The notes under the pieces were generated by a model. The model did no database searches, was not told the DNA's origin, and worked only from the letters and a program-made list of their open reading frames with translations. Below are positions 27,374 through 36,231 of a stretch of DNA of 64,000 nucleotides, in pieces. The first letter of the stretch is position 1; every line of letters starts with the position of its first letter. The position numbers and the translations under genes are program-made. This DNA comes from DASUPK01 sp963736305 (GTDB lineage: Bacteria > Actinomycetota > Thermoleophilia > Solirubrobacterales > 70-9): contig CAVTOD010000008.1 in assembly GCA_963736305.1 (NCBI GenBank), forward strand, positions 380,962-444,961, read 5' to 3'.

Positions 27374-27841
27374 TTAGAGGTCGTAGGAGGACAGGTCTCT
27401 GTCGAGCCGTGCCTCGTCGTCAGGGTCAAGCGGCGGCGTGTGGTCCTCGCGCGCCGGGCGCCGGGTGAGGCGCCACGCCCCGAGGCCGAGGGCCACGATC
27501 GCGACGGCAATTCCGAGGCCCGGGACGATCCAGGCCGTCAGGTCGAACCCGTGCCCGCTGGGCGTCGCGAGGACGCGCGGGCCGTACTGGGCGACGAGCG
27601 CGTCCTTGATCTGGTCCTTGCTCTCGCCCCGAGCGATCAGCCTGCGGATCAGCGCCCGCTCGCGGTCGGCCTGCGGGGACTCCGACTCCGCGAGCAGGGT
27701 CCCGCAGATCGTGCACATCACCTCGTCCTCGATGTCGGGAAGGTTGGCCTGCGACGCGGCCGCGGAGGTTGTCGCCGAGAGAGCGCCGAGAGCCGCCAGC
27801 CCGATCCCGCCGAGCGCCAGGGCACGGCGGAGGGCGCACAT
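27374..27841 (-). CDS. ccmH: Cytochrome c maturation protein CcmH/NrfF-like
   Basis: 155 aa. Signal or anchor helix at 8-28, then the redox motif CTIC in VMCTICGTLL (usually CPVCQ in the family), the three-helix domain RRLIARGESKDQIKDALVAQ followed by YGPRVL, a second membrane helix (about 105-127) and a charged tail. Reduces apocytochrome haem-binding Cys outside the membrane. ATG 27841 shares one base with the stop of the thioredoxin gene (TGATG), so both form one unit. Confidence 0.88.
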   Translation of the reverse strand: MCALRRALALGGIGLAALGALSATTSAAASQANLPDIEDEVMCTICGTLLAESESPQADRERALIRRLIARGESKDQIKDALVAQYGPRVLATPSGHGFDLTAWIVPGLGIAVAIVALGLGAWRLTRRPAREDHTPPLDPDDEARLDRDLSSYDL

Positions 27842-28362
27842 CACGACTTCGCCGCGATCAGGGGGGCGATCATCTGGTCGAGGTAGCTCTCGTTGACCGG
27901 TCCGCGCCGGATCAGGGCGACCTGTCCCTGCGGGTCGATCAGGAAGGACTCGGGAAACCCGGTCATCCCGTAGGCCTCCTTGCGGTCCTCGCCACCCGAT
28001 TCGTGCAGCTGGGGATAGGTGAGCCCGTAGCGGTGGACGAAGTTGAGCGCGTCCTCGGTCGAGTCGTAGAGGTCGATGCCGAGCACGGTGAAGTTCCTCG
28101 GATGCTGCTTCTGGAAGTCCTCCAGCACCGGAGACTCGGCCCGGCACGGCTCGCACCACGAGGCCCAGAAGTTGACCAGGACCCACTTCCCGCGGTAGTC
28201 GGCGATCTGCCCGGTGCCGGGCGCGCCGAGGTTGTCGAGGCGCTTGTCCGGCGCGGTGTCCCCGATTGCCAGCGACGATCCGCTCTTGTTCAGCAGGCCG
28301 TAGCCGAGCAGGCCGATCACTGCGAGGACCACCATCACGACGACGAATGACTTCGTGCTCAC
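27841..28362 (-). CDS. TlpA/CcmG-like membrane-anchored thioredoxin
   Basis: 173 aa. N-terminal membrane anchor (about 5-23), then a thioredoxin fold with NFWASWCEPCRAESP (CxxC) and cis-Pro in GFPESFLIDPQG. Delivers reductant to CcmH for cytochrome c maturation outside the membrane. GTG 28362 was chosen because it begins the anchor and avoids tRNA-Gly upstream on the other strand. It overlaps ccmH by one base. Confidence 0.92.
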   Translation of the reverse strand: MSTKSFVVVMVVLAVIGLLGYGLLNKSGSSLAIGDTAPDKRLDNLGAPGTGQIADYRGKWVLVNFWASWCEPCRAESPVLEDFQKQHPRNFTVLGIDLYDSTEDALNFVHRYGLTYPQLHESGGEDRKEAYGMTGFPESFLIDPQGQVALIRRGPVNESYLDQMIAPLIAAKS

Positions 28363-28395
28363 CCGGGGGAGGCTAGTGAGACGGCGCGGCCGACC

Positions 28396-28401
28396 TAGAA
28401 T
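28396..28401 (+). promoter_or_regulatory. -10 element (TAGAAT) of tRNA-Gly
   Basis: TAGAAT ends 11 bases before the first base of mature tRNA-Gly, a normal spacing for a short 5' leader. Identical to the element before the gene at 4202. Confidence 0.5.
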
Positions 28402-28412
28402 GTCCCGAGCAC

Positions 28413-28485
28413 GCGGCGGTAGCTCACCTGGTAGAGCGCGAGCTTCCCAAGCTCGAGGTAGCGGGTTCAAGTCCCGTCCGCCGCT
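28413..28485 (+). tRNA. tRNA-Gly(CCC)
   Basis: 73 bases fold as a cloverleaf: acceptor GCGGCGG pairs with CCGCCGC, D arm AGCTCACCTGGTAGAGC, anticodon stem CGAGC/GCTCG with loop TTCCCAA (anticodon CCC), T arm GCGGG-TTCAAGT-CCCGT. Discriminator T; the 3' CCA is not encoded. Confidence 0.95.
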
Positions 28486-28568
28486 CTCTTTGCTCCGCGT
28501 CCGCAGTCTCGCCGCGTTACTCGCACTGGTTGCTCACGCATGCGGGACGTCAATCCGGGTAAGCAGGG

Positions 28569-28943
28569 GTGCCGATGATCTTTCGTGCTCTCAACAGAAC
28601 CGTCGCCTGGGGCGGGAAGCGTGCCGCGCAGCGGAGCCGCTGGCTCGCCGAGCGCCTCTGGTTCATCGCGGCGCTCGAGGTCGCCTGGCTCGCGGGTAGT
28701 CACTGGCGGCGCCTCGAGCCCGACGAGCGGCGCAGGCTGCGAGAGCTGATCGGCAAATCGCGCGGCCGTCCGTCGAAGCTTTCGACGAAGGAGCGCGCGG
28801 AGGCCGAGGAGCTGCTCCAGAAGCTCGACTACGCGGAGCTCGGCGGCAGCGTCGCGACGACGCTGTTGCCCTTCAGGCCGATAGGGCGTCTGGTCTCGTT
28901 TGCGCTGGGCCGAGCTCACGTGCAGGAGCGCCCGCGAACGTAG
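28569..28943 (+). CDS. Hypothetical basic protein
   Basis: 124 aa from GTG 28569 (ATG 28575 also possible). It has a basic N-terminal half with a hydrophobic patch (RLWFIAALEVAWLAG), a charged helical middle (EPDERRRLRELIGKSRGRPSKLSTKERAEAEELL is split here by Arg/Lys and Glu), and a short hydrophobic end. I do not recognise the family. The codon pattern is typical of real genes here. It lies between tRNA-Gly and a frameshifted SnoaL-like gene. Confidence 0.6.
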   Translation: MPMIFRALNRTVAWGGKRAAQRSRWLAERLWFIAALEVAWLAGSHWRRLEPDERRRLRELIGKSRGRPSKLSTKERAEAEELLQKLDYAELGGSVATTLLPFRPIGRLVSFALGRAHVQERPRT

Positions 28944-28987
28944 CCCCGGCGGGCCATCGCGTTCGCCGGTCGTCACCATATGCCGCG

Positions 28988-29478
28988 GTGGAGGAGAGGG
29001 AGCAGCTGATGCGCGCCTATCTGGGCGCCTGGAACGACCACGACGCCGAGCGGATCGCGGCGTTCTTCACGGACGACGCCGTCTATGCGGACCATGGCGC
29101 CGGCGCCACCGCGGTCGGCCGCGAGAACCTCTGGGCGCACGCCGCCGTGTCCACGCCGCCCGTGTCCACGCCGGTTTTCCGGATCTCCGCTTCGAGCTCG
29201 TCCGCGCCGCCCATGGCGAGGACTTCACGACCGACGAGTGGCGCTCGTCGATGACGCACCTGGGCTACTTCGAGGGCATCGCGCCGACCGGCAGGGTGGT
29301 GGAGAGCGGTGGCGTGGACGTCGCCACGCTCGATGAGGCGGGGCTGGTCGCCCGCCTGGATTCCTACTACGACGGCGCGGAGATCATGCGCGACCTGGGG
29401 CTGCTCCCCGCCCGCGGATCGCGAGTGGAGAGGGCGCTCGTTCGCGCCGCCTCGCTGGTCAGGCGGCGATCGGCCTGA
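28988..29478 (+). pseudogene. SnoaL-like/NTF2-fold gene broken by a small duplication
   Basis: The first half reads from GTG 28988 (REQLMRAYLGAWNDHDAERI, FFTDDAVYADHG), the second half only in the next frame (HAGFPDLRFELV, MTHLGYFEGIAPTGR, LARLDSYYDG), ending at 29478. Both are parts of one SnoaL/nuclear-transport-factor-2-like polyketide-cyclase-type protein of about 160 aa. The frames part at 29141-29169, where a 14-base unit (gccgccgtgtccac) is followed by a near copy of 15 bases. Removing 14 bases restores HAARVHAGF. Either a real pseudogene or an assembly error. Its end overlaps the convergent epimerase by 20 bases. Confidence 0.75.
29141..29169 (+). repeat. Near-tandem 14/15-base duplication
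   Basis: gccgccgtgtccac (29141-29154) is followed by gccgcccgtgtccac (29155-29169). The copies differ by one C. The insertion shifts the frame of the SnoaL-like gene. Confidence 0.8.
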
Positions 29479-30427
29479 CCTCCGGGTGGGAGGCGTACCA
29501 GTCGAGCGTGCGGCCGAGTCCTTCCCGGAGATCGACGCGTGGCTCCCAGCCGATCTCCGAGCGGATCTTGGTGGAGTCGAGGTACTGGCCCTCAATCTCT
29601 CCGCTCGGGTTGCCGCCGCCTCGATAGTCCGGCTCGATCTCGCCCGGGCCGAGCTCGCAGATCAGGTCGACGATCTCCCGCACCCGATTCGGCCGTCCCC
29701 AGCCGGCGTTGAAAGCCTCCCCGGCCGCCCGGCCGGAGAGGAGCGCCTCGGCGATCGCGAGGTAGGCCGCCGCGGCGTCCTCCACGTAGAGGAGGTCGCG
29801 CTCGGGCGAGCCGTCGGAGCGGATCACCGGGCGGCGACCGTCGAGCACGGCCGTGGCGGTCTCGGGGATCAACCGGGAGAAATTGCGGTCCCCGCCTCCG
29901 TAGATGTTGGCGAGGCGGGTCACGGCCACGGGCAGGCGCTGGGTATGCCAGTAGCTGCGGGCGATCAGGTCGGTCGCGGCCTTTGAGACGTCGTAGGGAA
30001 AGATCGGCTGGAGTGCCGAGTCTTCGGTGTAGGGCAGCTCCTGGTGTGGCCCGTAGGCCTTGTCCGAGGAGGCGACCACGACCGCCTCGACGCCGGCGTC
30101 CCTGCAGGTGTCCAGCAGCACCCAGGTGCCCTGGATGTTGGTCTCGAAAGTCGGGACCGGGGAGGTGTTCGCGTCTCCGACGATCGCCTGGGCGGCCAGG
30201 TGGAAGACCGTGTCGATCGAGTCCTCCCGCAGCGTCGAGGCGATCAGGTCGCTGTCGCGCAGGTCGCCGGCGACGTCGCGTACCTGATCAGCGATCCCGA
30301 GCAGCTCCAGGCCGCTCGGCGGCTTGCTGCCGCGGTCGAACGAGGTCACCTCGGCGCCCGAGTCGAGGAGCGCCTTGGCGACCCAGGATCCGGCGAAGCC
30401 GCGGGCTCCGGTGACGAGCGCCTTCAT
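29459..30427 (-). CDS. NDP-sugar dehydratase/epimerase, CDP-glucose 4,6-dehydratase-like
   Basis: 322 aa extended SDR. GARGFAGSWVAKAL (NAD loop), SSDKAYG, PYDVSKA (YxxxK), RLANIYGGGDRNFSRLIP and RDLLYVEDA resemble RfbG-type CDP-glucose 4,6-dehydratases. Makes a 4-keto-6-deoxy nucleotide sugar for deoxyhexose synthesis. ATG 30427 overlaps the cytidylyltransferase stop (ATGA), which strengthens the CDP-sugar assignment. Confidence 0.87.
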   Translation of the reverse strand: MKALVTGARGFAGSWVAKALLDSGAEVTSFDRGSKPPSGLELLGIADQVRDVAGDLRDSDLIASTLREDSIDTVFHLAAQAIVGDANTSPVPTFETNIQGTWVLLDTCRDAGVEAVVVASSDKAYGPHQELPYTEDSALQPIFPYDVSKAATDLIARSYWHTQRLPVAVTRLANIYGGGDRNFSRLIPETATAVLDGRRPVIRSDGSPERDLLYVEDAAAAYLAIAEALLSGRAAGEAFNAGWGRPNRVREIVDLICELGPGEIEPDYRGGGNPSGEIEGQYLDSTKIRSEIGWEPRVDLREGLGRTLDWYASHPEVRPIAA

Positions 30428-31164
30428 CCGACGGGTTCCCCGCTCCAGACCCGCCACGGAGGCTCACCGCTCTTCCACAGGTCGTTGAGCAGGATGGCGT
30501 CCTTGTAGGTGTCCATGCAGTCCCAGAACCCGTCGTGGCGGAACGCGCGGAGCTGCCCGTCTGCCGTGAGGCGCGTGAGCGGTTCGCGCTCGAGGACGCT
30601 GTCCTCTGCAAGGTAGTCGAACACACCCGGCTCGAAGCAGAAGAACCCGCCGTTGATCCAGCTGTCGACGCGGGGCTTCTCGTGGAAGCCGCGGACCAGC
30701 CCGGTCTCGTCGAGCTCCGCGACGCCGAATTGGAGCTCGGGGCGGACCACCGTGATCGTCGCGGTCGCACCTCCCTCGCGGTGGAAGGCGCCCAGGGCCG
30801 CGAGATCGATATCGGCCACGCCGTCGGCGTACGTGGCGGAGAAAGGCCCATCGCCGATCCGCTCCTGCGCCACCTTGATGCGCCCTCCGGTCGGGGTGTC
30901 GAGCCCGGTGTCGACGCAGCTCACCTCCACCCGGTCGGGCCACGCGCTCGCGCGCATCCATTCGGCGATCTGCTCCCCCTTGTAGCCCGTCAGCAGGAGG
31001 AAGCGCGAGAAGCCCTGCGCGCTGTAGATCGAGATCACGTGCCAGAGGATCGGGCGCCCGCCGATCTCGACGAGGGCCTTCGGGATCGACTCGGTTCGCT
31101 CGCTCAGGCGGGTGCCACGCCCCCCGCAGAGGATCACCACTGGGTCGAGGGCCGGCACGGTCAC
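30424..31164 (-). CDS. Glucose-1-phosphate cytidylyltransferase-like nucleotidyltransferase
   Basis: 246 aa. Nucleotide-binding ILCGGRGTRLSERTESIPK, acceptor-site DTGLDTPTGGRI, INGGFFCF and C-terminal FWDCMDTYKDAILLNDLW are characteristic of RfbF, which makes CDP-glucose from CTP and glucose-1-phosphate. GTG 31164. Forms an ATGA-coupled pair with the RfbG-like gene; together they would start a CDP-deoxyhexose pathway. Later pathway genes are not adjacent. Confidence 0.9.
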   Translation of the reverse strand: MTVPALDPVVILCGGRGTRLSERTESIPKALVEIGGRPILWHVISIYSAQGFSRFLLLTGYKGEQIAEWMRASAWPDRVEVSCVDTGLDTPTGGRIKVAQERIGDGPFSATYADGVADIDLAALGAFHREGGATATITVVRPELQFGVAELDETGLVRGFHEKPRVDSWINGGFFCFEPGVFDYLAEDSVLEREPLTRLTADGQLRAFRHDGFWDCMDTYKDAILLNDLWKSGEPPWRVWSGEPVG

Positions 31165-31208
31165 AGAACCCTAGTGCCCGTGCGCTCGGCGTTGCGCAGG
31201 CTCGGACG

Positions 31209-31925
31209 CTAGTTCGCCTGGCTGCTCGGCCGGATCAGGATCTCGTTGACGTCGACGCCCTCGGGCTGCTCCAGCGCCCAGATCACCGCTCGGGCGATGT
31301 CGTCGTCCGCCAGCGCGTTCTTGGGGCGCTCGTCGAAGAACTCGGTGTCGGTCATCCCCGGCTCGATCAGGGTCACCCGGATGCCGTGGTTCTCGTGCAT
31401 CTGGCGGAGCTCCTGGCGAAGCGATTCTCCGATCGCGCCGACCGCCCACTTCGTGGCCGAGTAGAGCGATCCGGGCAGGGCCCGGCGCCCGGCCACCGAG
31501 CTGGTGATCGCGTAGTGCCCGGTCCCGGACTCGAGCAGGGTGGGGAGGGTGGCCCGGATCGTGAGCGCCACCCCGAGCACGTTCGTGAGGACCATCGAGC
31601 GCCATTGCTCGGGCGACTCCTCGAGGAAGCCGCGCGTCGCGCCGAAGCCCGCGTTGGCGAAGACGGCATCCAGCCGCCCGAAGCTCTCGGTCGCCGCCGC
31701 GGCGATCCGCTGGTTGTCCTCCCACTCGGTGACGTCGCAACGCACCGCGATCGCCCGCTCGGGCCCCCCGAGCTCCTCCGCGAGCTCGGAGAGCCGGTCC
31801 TCCCGGCGAGCGCCGAGAACGAGCCGGTAGCCGGCCTCCGCGGCCCGGCGCGCCGTGCGCGCGCCGATCCCGCTCGACGCTCCCGTGATCAGCAATACCC
31901 GCCCGTCAACCATCCGTCGAGTCAT
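31209..31925 (-). CDS. Short-chain dehydrogenase/reductase
   Basis: 238 aa classical SDR. TGASSGIGARTARR (cofactor loop), FANAGFG, catalytic Ser in TSSVAG and Tyr/Lys in SLYSATKWA. Cofactor choice cannot be settled; Arg after GAR suggests NADP(H). Resembles YdfG-like oxidoreductases. ATG 31925 is divergent from the diguanylate cyclase across 65 bases. Substrate unknown. Confidence 0.9.
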   Translation of the reverse strand: MTRRMVDGRVLLITGASSGIGARTARRAAEAGYRLVLGARREDRLSELAEELGGPERAIAVRCDVTEWEDNQRIAAAATESFGRLDAVFANAGFGATRGFLEESPEQWRSMVLTNVLGVALTIRATLPTLLESGTGHYAITSSVAGRRALPGSLYSATKWAVGAIGESLRQELRQMHENHGIRVTLIEPGMTDTEFFDERPKNALADDDIARAVIWALEQPEGVDVNEILIRPSSQAN

Positions 31926-31990
31926 TCTCGCAGCCCAATTTCAGTGGTTACTACGGTCATTAGCCTGAGAGGCGGGTCGATACCAAAAAT

Positions 31991-33604
31991 ATGAGGTTCC
32001 GAGCTTCCAACCTCTTCCTTCTCTGCGGGATCGTCGTGGCGATCGCCGCGGCTCTCATGCTCGCCGATCGCGCCCAGCGCCAAACCGGTGACGAGTCGTT
32101 CCAGGAGAACTCCGCCAATCAGGCCGTACAGGACTCCATGCACCGGCTGGTGGAGGGCACCGAGGCGTTCGTCCTCACGGGTGATCCCCGGACGCTCGGC
32201 CAGTACGAGAAGGCGCAGCTCCGGGTCGAGCGGTCGATGACCTCGCTTCACGACATCACGAACAGTGGCGACGAGAAGGCCGCGGTCGGCCAGATGGCGA
32301 AGCTTATCCGGGCCCAGCAGACGCTCGATGCGAGGGCCGTCCACCAGCGCCAGGCAACAGGCCATCCTGGGCCCGTCGCAGAACAGCAGCGCCGAATCTC
32401 TCTTTTTGACCAGGTCGTCGTTGCGAACGCTCGCATCTCGACGGTGATTGATGAAGAGCGCCGCAGCAGCCAGACGGAGACCAGCCTGGCCTCTCTCGGG
32501 GCGGTCGGGGTTCTTGGGGTCGTGATCATCGCCCTTGGGCTCTCAGCGCGACGGACCGATCGCCGCCGTCGCCGGATCCGCCGCTTCGGCGAGGGTCTGC
32601 AGGCGGCGCGCAACGAGCCCGAGGCGTACAGCCTGGTCCAAGCCCATCTCGAGCGCTCCGTGCCGGGCTCGGATGTCTCGGTGTTCAATCGCAACAACAG
32701 CGCCGACCGGCTCGAGCCGACGACGCCGGTCGACGAGAACAGTGACCTGGGCAAGGCGATAGAGGGCGCCAAGCCGGACGACTGCCTCGCCGTCAGGACC
32801 GCGAAGGCTTCAACCGGCGGCACGGGCGAGGACGACCTGCTGCGCTGCGACATCTGCGGCAAGATCGGCGGCCGTTCGCTGTGCGTTCCGGCCATCGTCG
32901 GCGGCGAGGTCATCGGCTCGGTCTTGGTCCGCAGTCAGAAGCGGTTCGCAGACTCCACGGAGCGGACCGTCTCCGAGAGCGTCGGCGAGGCGGCGCCGGT
33001 CGTCGCCCATCTGCGGAACTTGGCGATCGCGGAGCGGCGCGCGTCGAGCGACAAGCTCACCGGCCTGCCCAACAAGCGCTCGGCGGACGACACCTTCAAG
33101 CACATGGTCGCCAACGCGGACCGCACCTCGAAGTCGCTGGCACTCGTCCTGCTCGACCTGGACCACTTCAAGCGGGTGAACGACACGCACGGACACCCCA
33201 AGGGCGACGAGGTTCTCGCGGCGGTCGGCTCGACCATCGGGCACTCGATCCGCGACAACGACTTCGCTGCCCGCCACGGTGGCGAGGAATTCATGGTGTT
33301 GCTACCGGGCGACGACACCAATGACGGTCGGCTCGTCGCGGAGAAGCTGCGGTCCGCGATCTCGAGCCTGAGGATCCCGGACCTGGAACAGGGCATCACG
33401 GCGAGCTTCGGCGTGGCCTCCTTCCCCAATGACGCTGCTACCCGCGAGGAGCTGGTCCGCAAGGCCGACCGCGCCCTCTATTCCGCCAAGCGCGCCGGCC
33501 GAAACCGAGTGCACACTGCCGCTGATCCCGAGTCCGACGAGAAGCCGGCCCAGACCGAGAACGGCTCTGCGGCGACGGTCAAGGCCAAGTCCACCGAGGC
33601 GTGA
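31991..33604 (+). CDS. Diguanylate cyclase with CHASE3-like sensor, GAF and GGDEF domains
   Basis: 537 aa. TM helix 8-25, an exterior helical CHASE3-like domain (about 30-160), TM helix 167-186, cytosolic GAF domain about 205-345, and GGDEF domain about 352-510. The active site is GGEEF at 430-434, with an intact product-inhibition site RDND (421-424) five residues before it. Makes c-di-GMP. The GAF domain has Cys265 and a CDIC pair (286/289) plus Cys298, which could bind a metal or sense redox state. No EAL domain. It stands alone, divergent from the SDR gene. Confidence 0.92.
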   Translation: MRFRASNLFLLCGIVVAIAAALMLADRAQRQTGDESFQENSANQAVQDSMHRLVEGTEAFVLTGDPRTLGQYEKAQLRVERSMTSLHDITNSGDEKAAVGQMAKLIRAQQTLDARAVHQRQATGHPGPVAEQQRRISLFDQVVVANARISTVIDEERRSSQTETSLASLGAVGVLGVVIIALGLSARRTDRRRRRIRRFGEGLQAARNEPEAYSLVQAHLERSVPGSDVSVFNRNNSADRLEPTTPVDENSDLGKAIEGAKPDDCLAVRTAKASTGGTGEDDLLRCDICGKIGGRSLCVPAIVGGEVIGSVLVRSQKRFADSTERTVSESVGEAAPVVAHLRNLAIAERRASSDKLTGLPNKRSADDTFKHMVANADRTSKSLALVLLDLDHFKRVNDTHGHPKGDEVLAAVGSTIGHSIRDNDFAARHGGEEFMVLLPGDDTNDGRLVAEKLRSAISSLRIPDLEQGITASFGVASFPNDAATREELVRKADRALYSAKRAGRNRVHTAADPESDEKPAQTENGSAATVKAKSTEA

Positions 33605-33646
33605 GGCCGAGCTTTTAGAAAGCCCTTGCGATAATCCACGGTCGCC

Positions 33647-34054
33647 GTGGATCCATCTCGCAAACGCAAGATCCGCCTGATCGTCGCCCTGTCGGCCGCC
33701 GTCCTGCTGGCCGCGGGCCTCGTCTACACGTCGTTCTCCGCCTCGACCGAGGCGAAGGAACCCTCGCAGCTGCTCCAGGCCGATCCCAATGGGACCTATG
33801 AGCTGACCGGCGACGTCGTCCCCGGCTCGATCCACCACGCCGGCGACAAGCTCGACTTCCGGATCTCCGATCGCGACGGCTCTCACCCGATCCCGGTCAG
33901 CTACACGGGCACCGTGCCGGATCCGTTCCGCGACGGGCGCGAGGTGATCGTCACGGGCAAGCTCCAGGACGGCACCTTCGTCGGGCAGCGGGACAGTCTG
34001 ATCACGAAGTGCCCGTCGAAGTTCACGACCACGACGCCGGGGCAGTCCAGCTGA
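33647..34054 (+). CDS. ccmE: Cytochrome c maturation haem chaperone CcmE, Cys-type variant
   Basis: 135 aa. N-terminal anchor (8-28), then the OB-fold (YELTGDVVPGS, FRISDRDG, VIVTGKL, GTFVG). In classical CcmE a His in LAKHDEKY binds haem covalently; here the aligned segment is ITKCPSKF, with Cys122 replacing His and Phe126 in place of Tyr. It belongs with the CxxxY-type CcmE proteins known from some other bacteria and archaea. Passes haem from CcmC to CcmF outside the membrane. The GTG start is at 33647; ccmF overlaps its 3' end. Confidence 0.9.
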   Translation: MDPSRKRKIRLIVALSAAVLLAAGLVYTSFSASTEAKEPSQLLQADPNGTYELTGDVVPGSIHHAGDKLDFRISDRDGSHPIPVSYTGTVPDPFRDGREVIVTGKLQDGTFVGQRDSLITKCPSKFTTTTPGQSS

Positions 34055-36207
34055 CGATCCTGGGCTCCGCATTGCTGGCCGCGGCCCTGCTCTGCGCGCT
34101 CTACGCGGCGGGCGCCGGGGTCTACGGCGGGCGGACGGGCGACCGCCGCTGGGTCGACTCCTCCCGCCGGGCGGTCTACGCCATGGCCGGGCTGCTTACC
34201 ACCGCGGTCGTCCTGATCGAGCTCGCCTTCCTCCGCGACGACTTCCATTTCGCGCTGGTCGCCGATCACTCCTCGACGACCACACCGACCTTCTACAAGC
34301 TGACCGCGATGTGGTCGAGCCAGGAGGGTTCGCTGCTGCTCTGGGCATGGGTGCTCTCTCTGGCATCGAGCGGCGTGCTCTACATCACGCGCCGCCGCCA
34401 CCGCGAGATCGTGCCGTGGGCGACGGCGGTACTGGCCGGCCTCGGCTCCTTCTTCATCGGGCTGATGATCTTCAAGGCCCAGCCGTTCGGGCACCTCGAT
34501 CCCGCCCCGGCCGAGGGCGCCGGCCTGACCCCGCTGCTGCGGAACCCGTACATGGCCGTGCACCCACCGATGCTCTACTCGGGCTACGTGCTCTGGTCGA
34601 TCCCGTTCGCCTTCTGCATCGGGGCGCTGATCACCCGAAAGCTCGACGCGAGCTGGATCCGGACGACGCGGAACTTCGCCCTGGTCGCCTGGACATTTCT
34701 CGGCATCGGGCTTCTGCTCGGCTCGCGATGGTCCTACGAGGAGCTCGGCTGGGGCGGTTACTGGGGATGGGACCCGGTCGAGAACGCCGCGCTGATGCCC
34801 TGGCTGATGGGCACCGCCTTTCTCCACTCGGTGATGGTCCAGGAGAAGCGAGGGATGCTGAAGGTGTGGAACGTCAGCCTGATCTCGGCGACCTTCTGCC
34901 TGTGCCTCCTCGGCACGTTCCTGGTGCGCTCCGGGGTGTTGCAGTCGATTCACGCGTTCGGCGCGTCCACCGTCGGCGGGCCGCTGCTCACCCTGATCGG
35001 GGTGACGGCGATCGGCGCGACGCTCCTGATCGTCACGCGGCTCGACCAGCTCAAGCCCGAGCGTCGCATCGAATCGCTTTTCTCCCGGGAGTCGATCTTC
35101 TTCGTCAACAACTTGCTGCTGGTCGGGCTGGTGCTGGTGATCTTCTGGGGGACCTTCTTCCCGCTGATCTCGGAGTTCTTCACCGGTGACCGCCACTCGC
35201 TGGCGGCGCCCTGGTTCAACCGCTATGTGACGCCAATCGGGGTGCTGCTCGTTCTCTTCACCGGGATCGGGCCCCTCTTCGCCTGGGGCCGGCTGAGCGG
35301 TGGCGCGGCGCGCCGCCTGCTGCTCTGGCCCGGCATCGCGACCGCGGCAGCGATCGCCGCGCTGCTCGCGTTCAGCGACGCCCGCAGCCATCTCTGGGCG
35401 CTCTTCGTCTTCGCCTTCGCGGCGTTCACCCTGGTCGCCCTGCTCGGCGAGTTCTGGCGCGCGGGGTCAACGCGTCACGCGCTCACCGGAGAGCCCTATC
35501 CGCGCGCGCTGGCCACGGCGCTGGGGCGCAACCGCCGCCGCTACGGCGGTTACGTCGTCCACGCCGGCATTGCTCTCACCCTGGTCGGGATCGCGGCGTC
35601 CTCGAGCTTCCAGACCAACCGGGACCTGAGCCTGCAGGTCGGGGAGACCGCGAAGGTCGGCGACTACACGATCGCCTACCGGAAGATCACGGCCGACCCC
35701 CAGAACGAGCGGATCGCGTTCGGCGCGCAGCTCGACGTGAGCCGGGGTGGCAAGCACGTCACCACGCTCAACCCGGCGCGCAACTACTACCCGACGCTGG
35801 ACCCGACCGCCGGGGCGATCGGCCGCTACTTCATGGGCGAGTCGACCAGCGAGGTGGGCCTGAGGACCGGAGCCGGGGGAGACCTGTGGACCGCCTTCCA
35901 GCCGGATCTCTCCCCGCTCAACCCGGCGATCATCCGCGGCAACCGTCAGCTCGCGAACCTGCCGCCCCAGGCGCAGGGGATCGCCATCCTCGCGCTCGTC
36001 CAGCATTACCTGCAGGCCCCGCCCCCGGCCAACTTCCGCGTGATCGTGAACCCGCTCGTGGGATGGATCTGGATCGGGGCGCTGATCGCCCTTGCCGGAG
36101 CGGTGATGGCCGGGTGGCCGGCGCTCGACTCGCGGCGCCGGCTGGAGGCGGCCTACCGCACCAGGCTGGGCAAGGAGCTGGGGACGGCGACCCCGCCGGC
36201 TTCCTAG
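34009..36207 (+). CDS. ccmF: Cytochrome c haem lyase CcmF
   Basis: About 730 aa with many membrane helices. The haem-handling tryptophan-rich motif WGGYWGWDPVENA and conserved LLWAWVLSL, HPPMLYSGYV and a C-terminal exterior domain identify CcmF. Ligates haem to apocytochrome c with CcmE and CcmH. GTG 34009 would overlap ccmE by 46 bases; a CTG or TTG near 34051-34066, just at the first helix, is another possible start. ccmA, ccmB and ccmC are not in the window. Confidence 0.93.
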   Translation: MPVEVHDHDAGAVQLTILGSALLAAALLCALYAAGAGVYGGRTGDRRWVDSSRRAVYAMAGLLTTAVVLIELAFLRDDFHFALVADHSSTTTPTFYKLTAMWSSQEGSLLLWAWVLSLASSGVLYITRRRHREIVPWATAVLAGLGSFFIGLMIFKAQPFGHLDPAPAEGAGLTPLLRNPYMAVHPPMLYSGYVLWSIPFAFCIGALITRKLDASWIRTTRNFALVAWTFLGIGLLLGSRWSYEELGWGGYWGWDPVENAALMPWLMGTAFLHSVMVQEKRGMLKVWNVSLISATFCLCLLGTFLVRSGVLQSIHAFGASTVGGPLLTLIGVTAIGATLLIVTRLDQLKPERRIESLFSRESIFFVNNLLLVGLVLVIFWGTFFPLISEFFTGDRHSLAAPWFNRYVTPIGVLLVLFTGIGPLFAWGRLSGGAARRLLLWPGIATAAAIAALLAFSDARSHLWALFVFAFAAFTLVALLGEFWRAGSTRHALTGEPYPRALATALGRNRRRYGGYVVHAGIALTLVGIAASSSFQTNRDLSLQVGETAKVGDYTIAYRKITADPQNERIAFGAQLDVSRGGKHVTTLNPARNYYPTLDPTAGAIGRYFMGESTSEVGLRTGAGGDLWTAFQPDLSPLNPAIIRGNRQLANLPPQAQGIAILALVQHYLQAPPPANFRVIVNPLVGWIWIGALIALAGAVMAGWPALDSRRRLEAAYRTRLGKELGTATPPAS

Positions 36208-36231
36208 GTCGCTCCGGCCTCGCCTCCTCAC

